This document shows, piece by piece, positions 1 through 5,461 of a DNA stretch of 5,934 bases (its first letter is position 1; each line of letters begins with the position of its first letter). The stretch lies in contig QHYA01000020.1 of assembly GCA_003223995.1 (NCBI GenBank), positions 1 through 5,934 of the forward strand, in the 5' to 3' direction. The position numbers and the translations under genes were made by a program. Source of the DNA: Acidobacteriota bacterium. GTDB taxonomy: Bacteria > Acidobacteriota > Polarisedimenticolia > QHYA01. Under the pieces are notes generated by a model that made no database searches, was not told the origin of the DNA, and was given only the letters and a program-made list of their open reading frames with translations.

Positions 1-1
1 T

Positions 2-409
2 CTGATCGAGATGCACAAGCGCTGCCGCAACATCGACGAGCAGGCCCGGAGCATCGGTGAGGAGGCGAAGCTCGACACGCCGCTCAAAGACAACCCCGCG
101 GAGCCGCAGTCCTACCAGGCCCTCGTCCGGGGGCTCGATGAGGTCCGGGGGGAGGTTGGATGTCTGATGGAGCGGGACGAGTTCGAGGAAGCGCTCCAGA
201 AGCTGGCCCGGCTCAGGCCTGCTCTGTCGAGCTTCTTCGAGCATGTGCTGGTGATACATCCGGAACCCTCCGTCAGGCGGCAGCGTCTGGAGCTTGTCCG
301 GCAGACTGCGAGTCTCATCGAGGGGGTCGCCGATCTCAAGCAGATCTCGATCTCGCGGCAGGAGATACAGGAGCGGCTGGCGCAGCTCGCGGGGCAGGCC
401 GCGTCCTAG
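2..409 (+). CDS. glyS: Glycyl-tRNA synthetase beta subunit, C-terminal part (5' end outside window)
   Basis: The last 135 codons of a gene entering from the left edge; the reading frame is open from base 2 and stops with TAG at 407-409. The product is the beta subunit of the alpha2beta2 glycyl-tRNA synthetase, which charges tRNA-Gly in the cytoplasm. The visible part is the helical C-terminal anticodon-binding (DALR-like) region. The typical GlyS ending is recognisable: a helix with ALQKLARLRPALSSFFEHVLV, then the V-R-x-x-R-L-x-L pattern (VRRQRLELV), then the closing helix SLIEGVADL, matching the family's 'FFDKVMV...RANRLALL...VADFS' layout. ATG at 11 is internal, since the frame continues upstream as L-I-E. 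The last ~20 residues (QISISRQEIQERLAQLAGQAAS) are a less conserved tail. The neighbouring ppdK is a known companion of glyQ-glyS in several bacterial groups, which supports the call. The two-subunit GlyRS type argues against lineages that use the single-chain enzyme. Confidence -1.
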   Translation: MIEMHKRCRNIDEQARSIGEEAKLDTPLKDNPAEPQSYQALVRGLDEVRGEVGCLMERDEFEEALQKLARLRPALSSFFEHVLVIHPEPSVRRQRLELVRQTASLIEGVADLKQISISRQEIQERLAQLAGQAAS

Positions 410-432
410 GCCGCATTATTCACGGGAGCCGC

Positions 433-484
433 GAGCCGGATCGGACACCCTGGCAGGTGAGGTGCACAGGGGAGAGCCGGATCG
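433..484. repeat. 11-base direct repeat pair upstream of ppdK
   Basis: GAGCCGGATCG occurs at 433-443 and again at 474-484, a 41-base period, inside the 104-base glyS-ppdK gap. A partial third copy (GGAGCCG, 425-431) sits just before the first. The repeat lies where a regulator site or an mRNA leader element could act on ppdK, but it is short and GC-rich, so chance is possible. I see no convincing -35/-10 pair in 410-513, so ppdK may be read through from glyS. Confidence 0.4.
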
Positions 485-503
485 AAAGGAGTGCGGGAAG
501 AAC

Positions 504-508
504 GGGAG
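504..508 (+). promoter_or_regulatory. Ribosome binding site of ppdK
   Basis: GGGAG ends 5 bases before the ATG at 514 and supports that start. A better-looking AAAGGAG at 485-491 lies 22 bases from the ATG, too far for normal use at this codon. Confidence 0.5.
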
Positions 509-513
509 ACGAC

Positions 514-3375
514 ATGACCGGTCAGAAACGGCTCTACTTCTTCGGCGATGGAAAGGCGGACGGCACCGCCGCCATGAAGGACCTTCTGGGCGGCAAGGGG
601 GCCAACCTGGCGGAGATGACCAACCTCGGGCTGCCGGTCCCTCCGGGATTCACGCTGACAACGGCGGTCTGCGCCGAGTTCCTCTCGCACGGCGGAGTGC
701 GTCCTGCCGGTCTGGAGGAGGAGATCGACGAGGCGCTCGAGTGGATGGACGGGGTCATCGGCGCGCGATTCGGCGACCCGGCAAATCCGCTGCTGGTTTC
801 CGTGCGCTCGGGAGCACGCCGCTCGATGCCGGGCATGATGGAGACGGTGCTCAACGTGGGACTGACGAGTCGGACGCTTCCTGGGCTGATCTCGCGCACG
901 TCGAACCCGCGCTTCGCGCTCGATGCCTACCGCCGTCTGATGATGATGTACGCCGATGTGGTCATGGAGAAGGCAGAAGGAATCGAACCTGATGAAGGCG
1001 AGGGAGTGCGGGCACGTCTCGAGAGGAAACTCGGAGATCTCAAGCGACGGCGCGGGGTTCTCGAGGACACCGATCTGACCGCCGAGGACCTGGAGCGGCT
1101 GATCGGCGAGTTCCACCGCATCATCCGCAAGACTCTGGGGCGTCCATTTCCCGATGACCCGAGAGAGCAACTGCTCGGCGCCATCGGGGCCGTTTTCCGC
1201 TCCTGGAACGGCAAGCGGGCGGTCGCCTACCGGCGCATCGAGGGGATCCCGGACGAGTGGGGGACGGCCCTCACGGTGCAGGCGATGGTGTTCGGAAACA
1301 CGGGCGACCGCTCGGCCACTGGTGTCGCCTTCACTCGCAACCCCGCGACGGGAGAGAACCTGCTCTACGGCGAGTGGCTTCCCAACGCGCAGGGGGAGGA
1401 CGTCGTGGCCGGGATCCGCACACCCCGGCCCCTGAGCCGCAGCGGCTCGCTCACCGGCGGAGATCGCCGCGGGCGCGGCGGCAAACCTCGCAGGTCGTCC
1501 TCGGCCCCGAGACGCCGGCCGGCCCGGCAACCGGAGCTGCCGGCGCTCGATGAGGCCATGCCCGAGCCGTACCGGCATCTCGTCGAGATCCGCCGCCGGC
1601 TGGAACGGCACTTCCGCGACATGCAGGACCTCGAATTCACGATCGAGGAGGGACGGCTCTGGATGCTCCAGACTCGTACTGGCAAGCGCAACGGCGTGGC
1701 CGCTATTCGGATGGCCGTCGAGATGGCCGAGGAAGGGCTCATCTCCAGGAAAGAGGCGATCCTGCGCGTTCGTCCCGAGCAGCTGGACGAGTTGCTGCAC
1801 CCCCGGGTCGATCCTCGCGCCGAGGGGAAGGCGGAAGTCATCGCGCGGGGGCTGCCGGCCGGCCCGGGGGCGGGGGGCGGGGTCGTCGTGACGACGGCCG
1901 AGAAAGCGGAGAGCTGGGCGAAAAGAGGGAAGAAGGTCGTCCTCGTCCGCACCGAGACCTCTCCCGAGGACATCCAGGGGATGCACGTCGCGGAGGCGAT
2001 CGTGACGGCAAAGGGGGGAATGACGAGCCATGCCGCGCTGGTGGCCCGCGGCTGGGGGAAATGCTGCGTCGTCGGCTGCTCGGAATTGGACATCGAGGCG
2101 AGAAAGGGGATCGTCCGCGCGGGACAGCGGACGCTGCACGAGGGCGATCCGATCACCGTCAACGGCACAAGTGGGACGGTCTTCGCGGGAGCGGTGCCGC
2201 TGCTCCCCTCAGACCCCCAGAGCAGTCCTCACTATCGTTGCCTGATGGGCTGGGCGGACGAGGTGCGCCGGCTGCGAGTGAGAGCCAACGCCGACCGGCC
2301 TGGAGACGCCGCACAGTCGCGCTCCTTCGGGGCCGAGGGGATCGGCCTGACCCGGACCGAGCACATGTTCTTCGACTCCCAGCGGATCCTGGCGATGCGC
2401 GAGATGATCGTCGCGGAGACCCCGGAGGAGAGGCGGAAAGCGCTGATGAGGCTGCTGCCGTACCAGAGGCGGGATTTCGAGGGAATCTTCCGGGCGATGG
2501 CCGGACTCCCCGTGACGATCCGCTTCCTCGACCCTCCGCTTCACGAGTTCGTCAATCTCGACAGCAAGCAGACGGCCGCTCTCGCGCGCGTCCTGAAGGT
2601 CCCGCCTAGCAAGCTGGCCGCCAGGATCGCCCAGTTGCACGAGCAGAACCCGATGCTCGGTCATCGCGGCTGCCGTCTCGGAATCACCTATCCCGAGATC
2701 AGCGAGATGCAGGCGCGGGCGGTATTCCAGGCCACGGTGGCGCTTCGCCGGAAGAAGATCGAAGCGATCCCCGAGATCATGATCCCGCTCGTCGGGACGG
2801 TGGCAGAGCTGGCCGACCAGGAGCGGATCGTCCGGCGCGTGGCGGCGGAGGTCCGCGATCAGTCGGGAATCGACTTCCCTTACACGGTCGGGACGATGAT
2901 CGAGATCCCACGCGCCGCTCTGACCGCAGATCAGATCGCCACTCGGGCCGAATTCTTTTCCTTCGGGACGAACGATCTCACCCAGACGACCTACGGCTTC
3001 TCCCGGGACGACATCGGCTCCTTCCTGCCGCAGTACCTCGCCCGCGGGATCCTTCCGGCCGATCCGTTCCAGACGATCGATCGGCAGGGAGTGGGAGCGC
3101 TGATCCGGACGGCGATCAAGAAAGGGAGGCGGATCCGACCCGACCTGAAGGTCGGCATCTGCGGCGAGCACGGGGGAGACCCCGCCTCGGTAGAGTTCTT
3201 CCACCAGGCAGGGCTCGACTATGTCTCCTGCTCCCCCTACAGAGTCCCTGCCGCGCGGCTCGCTGCGGCGCAGGCCGCCCTTGGGGACGAGGAGTCAGGC
3301 AGGGAGAAGGAACCCGAACGGCAGAAGGAGCGCGAACGGCAGAATGAACTGGTCCACCACGGGGGAGTGGCGTGA
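514..3375 (+). CDS. ppdK: Pyruvate, phosphate dikinase
   Basis: A 953-residue cytoplasmic PPDK, which interconverts pyruvate + ATP + Pi and PEP + AMP + PPi. The N-terminal ATP-grasp domain (about 1-400) shows GGKGANLAEM (26-35), SVRSGARRSMPGMM (96-109) and DLEFTIEEGRLWMLQTR (372-388). The swivelling phosphohistidine domain has KGGMTSHAALVARG, with catalytic His506 and Thr504, the position phosphorylated by PPDK regulatory protein in other species. The C-terminal PEP/pyruvate barrel has RTEHMFF (Arg614), FLDPPLHEF (after Arg670), TMIEIPRAAL (Glu797), TNDLTQTTYGFSRDD (Asn820, Asp821) and GICGEHGGDP with catalytic Cys883. All key residues are present. ATG 514 is chosen because MTGQKRLYFFGDG matches the family N-terminus; the frame stays open upstream only inside glyS. 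Family members are usually about 870-910 residues. The excess is mainly an Arg-rich insert at 310-343 and a charged repeat tail after about 928. The stop overlaps the rimK start. No PPDK regulatory protein gene is in the window. Confidence 0.97.
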   Translation: MTGQKRLYFFGDGKADGTAAMKDLLGGKGANLAEMTNLGLPVPPGFTLTTAVCAEFLSHGGVRPAGLEEEIDEALEWMDGVIGARFGDPANPLLVSVRSGARRSMPGMMETVLNVGLTSRTLPGLISRTSNPRFALDAYRRLMMMYADVVMEKAEGIEPDEGEGVRARLERKLGDLKRRRGVLEDTDLTAEDLERLIGEFHRIIRKTLGRPFPDDPREQLLGAIGAVFRSWNGKRAVAYRRIEGIPDEWGTALTVQAMVFGNTGDRSATGVAFTRNPATGENLLYGEWLPNAQGEDVVAGIRTPRPLSRSGSLTGGDRRGRGGKPRRSSSAPRRRPARQPELPALDEAMPEPYRHLVEIRRRLERHFRDMQDLEFTIEEGRLWMLQTRTGKRNGVAAIRMAVEMAEEGLISRKEAILRVRPEQLDELLHPRVDPRAEGKAEVIARGLPAGPGAGGGVVVTTAEKAESWAKRGKKVVLVRTETSPEDIQGMHVAEAIVTAKGGMTSHAALVARGWGKCCVVGCSELDIEARKGIVRAGQRTLHEGDPITVNGTSGTVFAGAVPLLPSDPQSSPHYRCLMGWADEVRRLRVRANADRPGDAAQSRSFGAEGIGLTRTEHMFFDSQRILAMREMIVAETPEERRKALMRLLPYQRRDFEGIFRAMAGLPVTIRFLDPPLHEFVNLDSKQTAALARVLKVPPSKLAARIAQLHEQNPMLGHRGCRLGITYPEISEMQARAVFQATVALRRKKIEAIPEIMIPLVGTVAELADQERIVRRVAAEVRDQSGIDFPYTVGTMIEIPRAALTADQIATRAEFFSFGTNDLTQTTYGFSRDDIGSFLPQYLARGILPADPFQTIDRQGVGALIRTAIKKGRRIRPDLKVGICGEHGGDPASVEFFHQAGLDYVSCSPYRVPAARLAAAQAALGDEESGREKEPERQKERERQNELVHHGGVA
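1441..1542 (+). other. Arg-rich low-complexity insert within PPDK
   Basis: Residues 310-343 of the PPDK interrupt a conserved junction: GEDVVAGIRTPRPLSR comes before and ALDEAMPEPY follows. In the Clostridium symbiosum enzyme, as I remember it, these blocks are nearly adjacent. The insert has nine Arg, one Lys and many Gly, Ser and Pro, with no predicted regular structure, so it is probably a flexible surface loop on the ATP-grasp domain. Proteobacterial PPDKs can carry a shorter insert here, so this is a known variable site that is unusually long and basic. There is no stop codon in the stretch, and codon third positions remain mostly G or C. Confidence 0.75.
3298..3351 (+). repeat. Three 18-base tandem units coding a charged hexapeptide tail of PPDK
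   Basis: Three in-frame 18-base units at 3298-3315, 3316-3333 and 3334-3351 code GREKEP, ERQKER and ERQNEL (PPDK residues 929-946). Units two and three share an exact 12-base core, CGAACGGCAGAA (3315-3326 and 3333-3344); the first is degenerate. They follow the last conserved PPDK block (AARLAAAQAAL) and precede the terminal VHHGGVA. The pattern suggests slippage-driven growth of a helical, highly charged C-terminal extension that is not part of the catalytic fold. Confidence 0.75.
3362..3367 (+). promoter_or_regulatory. Ribosome binding site of rimK inside the ppdK 3' end
   Basis: GGGGAG ends 4 bases before the GTG start at 3372. It lies in the last codons of ppdK, so ribosomes ending ppdK at 3375 would be placed next to this site. 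Confidence 0.5.
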
Positions 3376-4280
3376 AGATCCTGGTTCTCTCCCGCCGGCG
3401 CAGCCTGTATTCGACGCGTCGCTTCGTGGAAACCGCCCGCCGAATGGGACACCGGCCTATGGTGGTCGATCCGCTCAACTGCTTCCTCGTGTGCGGCGCC
3501 AGCAACCCCTCCGTCTATCACAAGAACTCTCACAAGCGCCTGGACGACGTGGATGTCGTCCTTCCCCGCATCGGGGCCTCCATCACCGAATACGGCCTGG
3601 CCGTGGTGAATCACTTCGAGGCGCTCGGCGTCCCCGTGGTCAACGGCGCGCAGGCGATCGCGCAGTCCCGCGACAAGCTCCGCAGCCTTCAGATCCTGGC
3701 ACAGCACCGAATCGACATACCGAAGACCGTGATGGCCCGCACTCCGGCACAGATCGAGCGGGCCTTGCAGGAGGTCGGGGGGCCGCCCGTCGTCCTGAAG
3801 CTCGTGCAGGGGACTCAGGGGATTGGCGTCATGCTCGCCGAGACCCAGTCCGCCCTCGAAGCGATCCTCGACACGCTCTGGGGGCTGGGGCAGAACATCT
3901 TGATCCAGGAGTTCATCCCGGAATCGCGTGGCCGCGACATTCGCGCGATGGTGGTGGGGGGAAAGGTCATCGCCGCGATGAGGCGCATCGCCCGGGTCGG
4001 CGAGTTCCGCTCGAACATCCACCGAGGAGGGGAGGGGCGGGTCCTCCTTTTGCCGGCGGAGTACGAGAGGGTGGCGGTGGAATCGGCGCGGGTCACCGGG
4101 CTCACGCTGGCGGGGGTGGACATGCTCGAGTCCCGGGTCGGGCCAAAGGTCATCGAGATCAACTCTTCCCCCGGCTTCGAGGGATTGGAGGCGGCCACCC
4201 GCCTGGACATCGCGCGGCTGATCCTGAATTTCGCGGTCGAGTATTCCGCCCACCGACGGCAGTCCCGTGCCCGCGCGTGA
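3372..4280 (+). CDS. rimK: RimK-type ATP-grasp alpha-L-glutamate ligase
   Basis: A 302-residue ATP-grasp ligase, close in length and sequence to E. coli RimK (300 residues), which adds glutamate to the C-terminus of ribosomal protein S6 using ATP. The N-terminus MKILVLSRRRSLYSTRR matches RimK and fixes the GTG start at 3372. Visible blocks include PRIGASITEYG and QSRDKLRSLQILA. LKLVQGTQGIGV carries ATP-binding Lys143 and the glycine-rich loop at 147-153. QEFIPESRGRDIRAMVVG and FRSNIHRGGEGR follow. Metal and nucleotide ligands sit in GVDML (Asp250) and VIEINSSPGFEGLE (Glu262, Asn264), the same spacing as E. coli Asp248, Glu260 and Asn262. The start overlaps the ppdK stop in GTGA (3372-3375), and the 3' end overlaps the next gene by 14 bases, so the three genes are probably co-translated. 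The S6 gene is not in the window, and RimK relatives (lysine or coenzyme F420 glutamate ligases) use other acceptors, so the substrate is inferred from similarity only. Confidence 0.93.
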   Translation: MKILVLSRRRSLYSTRRFVETARRMGHRPMVVDPLNCFLVCGASNPSVYHKNSHKRLDDVDVVLPRIGASITEYGLAVVNHFEALGVPVVNGAQAIAQSRDKLRSLQILAQHRIDIPKTVMARTPAQIERALQEVGGPPVVLKLVQGTQGIGVMLAETQSALEAILDTLWGLGQNILIQEFIPESRGRDIRAMVVGGKVIAAMRRIARVGEFRSNIHRGGEGRVLLLPAEYERVAVESARVTGLTLAGVDMLESRVGPKVIEINSSPGFEGLEAATRLDIARLILNFAVEYSAHRRQSRARA

Positions 4281-5319
4281 ATCCTCCTGGCAAAAAGCCG
4301 GGACGGGCGAGCTGGTCATCGGCGGCCGGAAAATCAAACCGGGAGAGACCCAGGAGATCCTGCTCAAGATCAGCGAGTTTTACACCTCCAACCCGGTCAA
4401 CATTCCTCTGACCGTTATCCGCGGCCACGAGCCCGGCCCATCGGTCTTCCTGACCGCGGCGATCCACGGCGACGAGCTGAACGGCGTGGAGATCGTCCGG
4501 AGCGTGATCCAGGAGCTGGACCACAACAAGATCAACGGGACGCTGCTGTGCCTTCCGGTCGTGAACCGATTCGGCTTCCTGACCCACTCGCGGTACCTTC
4601 CCGATCGCAGGGACCTCAACCGGCACTTCCCGGGAGAACCGCGAGGCTCCTCCGCGGACCGCATTGCGGCGATCATCTTCATGCAGGTCGTCGCCAATGC
4701 GGATTACGGCATGGACTTCCACACCGCGGCTGTCGGGCGGACGAACCTCCCGCACCTGCGGGCGGACCTGTCGCGGCGGGAAGTGCGAAGGCTCGCGCGG
4801 GCCTTCGGCACGGAGGTGATCGTGGACAAGCCGGGTTCGCCGCAATCCCTTCGGGCGGCAAGCGTGGCCGCGGGAGTTCCGGCGATCCTCTACGAGGGGG
4901 GGGAGACGTTCCGCTTCCAGAGGCGGAACATCAGAAAGGGCATCGCCGGCTCCTACAACGTTCTTGCCGCCCTGGGCATGCTGCCGATCCCGCCGAAGGA
5001 GCCCAAGCTCCAGGTCATCGTCAAGAAGACGGAATGGGTGCGGGCGGAGCGAGGAGGGATCCTCGATCTCATCGCGCAGCCTGGGGAACTCGTTTACGAG
5101 CACGAGGAGTTGGCCGTCATCGAGAACCCCTTCGGCCGCGAAGTCTCGACGGTCGTGGCGCCCTTCACCGGGCTCGTCCTGGGGACCACGACGCGTCCGA
5201 TGGTCAGCCCCGGCGACGCTATCTGCCATCTCGCCAAGCTCGACCGGACCCTCGCGACGGTTGAGAAACATCTCTACATCACGGCCTCAGGCCGCCGCCG
5301 CATCCCCGTCGACGTCTGA
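4267..5319 (+). CDS. Succinylglutamate desuccinylase/aspartoacylase family zinc hydrolase
   Basis: A 350-residue member of the AstE/AspA branch of the zinc carboxypeptidase (M14-like) fold, enzymes that hydrolyse the amide of N-acyl amino acids. IHGDE supplies zinc ligands His67 and Glu70, and GMDFHT supplies the third ligand, His152. DLNR (116-119) with following PG (122-123) is the substrate carboxylate-binding signature. ILYEGGE (Glu210) is the likely general-base site. The C-terminal part (about 245-330: QVIVKKTEWVRAERGGI, then APFTGLVLG and PGDAICHL) resembles the family's beta-barrel, biotinyl-like domain. The start is GTG 4267, overlapping rimK by 14 bases; there is no clear Shine-Dalgarno, the next in-frame ATG (4681) is far too late, and conserved sequence begins soon after GTG. 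Initiation is therefore probably coupled to rimK termination. The substrate is unknown. True AstE (arginine catabolism) is unlikely, as no ast genes are adjacent; a role paired with RimK is inferred from context. Confidence 0.9.
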   Translation: MPARESSWQKAGTGELVIGGRKIKPGETQEILLKISEFYTSNPVNIPLTVIRGHEPGPSVFLTAAIHGDELNGVEIVRSVIQELDHNKINGTLLCLPVVNRFGFLTHSRYLPDRRDLNRHFPGEPRGSSADRIAAIIFMQVVANADYGMDFHTAAVGRTNLPHLRADLSRREVRRLARAFGTEVIVDKPGSPQSLRAASVAAGVPAILYEGGETFRFQRRNIRKGIAGSYNVLAALGMLPIPPKEPKLQVIVKKTEWVRAERGGILDLIAQPGELVYEHEELAVIENPFGREVSTVVAPFTGLVLGTTTRPMVSPGDAICHLAKLDRTLATVEKHLYITASGRRRIPVDV

Positions 5320-5354
5320 GTGGTCTCGAGGACCCGCCCGGCCCTCCTCCGCCC

Positions 5355-5387
5355 GGCCGGCACCAGTCGGCCCGGCGGCCGCCGGCC
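5355..5387 (+). terminator. GC-rich inverted repeats after the ppdK-rimK-hydrolase unit (possible terminator)
   Basis: GGCCGGC (5355-5361) pairs exactly with GCCGGCC (5381-5387). Within this lies a perfect 14-base palindrome, CCGGCGGCCGCCGG (5372-5385). The position, between a gene end at 5319 and a promoter at 5396, is right for a transcription terminator. No T-run follows, so it is not a classical intrinsic terminator; it may act as an RNA 3' stabilising hairpin or be just GC-rich sequence. Confidence 0.35.
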
Positions 5388-5395
5388 AGCCGATC

Positions 5396-5424
5396 TTGAC
5401 CTGCCCCGTTTCGGCACGTAAAAT
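5396..5424 (+). promoter_or_regulatory. Sigma-70-type promoter of the acyl-CoA dehydrogenase gene
   Basis: TTGACC (5396-5401) and TAAAAT (5419-5424) each match the -35 and -10 consensus at five of six positions and are separated by exactly 17 bases. Transcription would start near 5431, giving a leader of about 30 bases before the TTG start at 5462. The stretch around 5416-5452 is AT-rich against a very GC-rich background, which strengthens the call. Confidence 0.75.
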
Positions 5425-5447
5425 CTCTAACTGTATCAATGACTTAC

Positions 5448-5455
5448 AAAAGGAG
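5448..5455 (+). promoter_or_regulatory. Ribosome binding site deciding a TTG start
   Basis: AAAAGGAG is a strong Shine-Dalgarno sequence ending 6 bases before TTG 5462. An ATG at 5458 is only 2 bases from it and is in the wrong frame, so TTG is the real start. Confidence 0.8.
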
Positions 5456-5461
5456 CGATGC

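Noticed and set aside
160..513. Upstream extension of PPDK to an ATG at 160
   Set aside because: The extra sequence lies mostly within glyS in another frame and is low-complexity; the family N-terminus and a ribosome binding site fit ATG 514.
410..513. Promoter or riboswitch in the glyS-ppdK gap
   Set aside because: No -35/-10 pair with good spacing and no recognisable riboswitch core was seen; only the short direct repeat and ribosome binding site could be supported.
406..2139. 577-codon open frame on the - strand opposite ppdK
   Set aside because: It is a shadow of ppdK caused by high GC: the + strand carries clear PPDK motifs throughout, and the - strand protein is low-complexity, rich in Arg, Pro and His, with no recognisable family.
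4277..4280. A second GTGA overlap at the rimK stop as start of the next gene
   Set aside because: GTG 4277 is not in the hydrolase frame; the in-frame start is GTG 4267.
3221..4411. 396-codon + strand frame overlapping rimK
   Set aside because: It is out of frame with ppdK, rimK and the hydrolase, each of which has conserved catalytic motifs; its protein is Arg/Gly/Pro-rich with no known domain.
2209..5271. Long - strand open frames of 331, 376 and 370 codons opposite ppdK, rimK and the hydrolase
   Set aside because: They mirror the codon phase of strongly supported + strand genes, overlap one another, and show no domain or ribosome binding site.
5458..5460. ATG as start of the acyl-CoA dehydrogenase
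   Set aside because: It is out of frame with the DFRLTEEQ N-terminus and only 2 bases from the Shine-Dalgarno sequence; TTG 5462 fits both.
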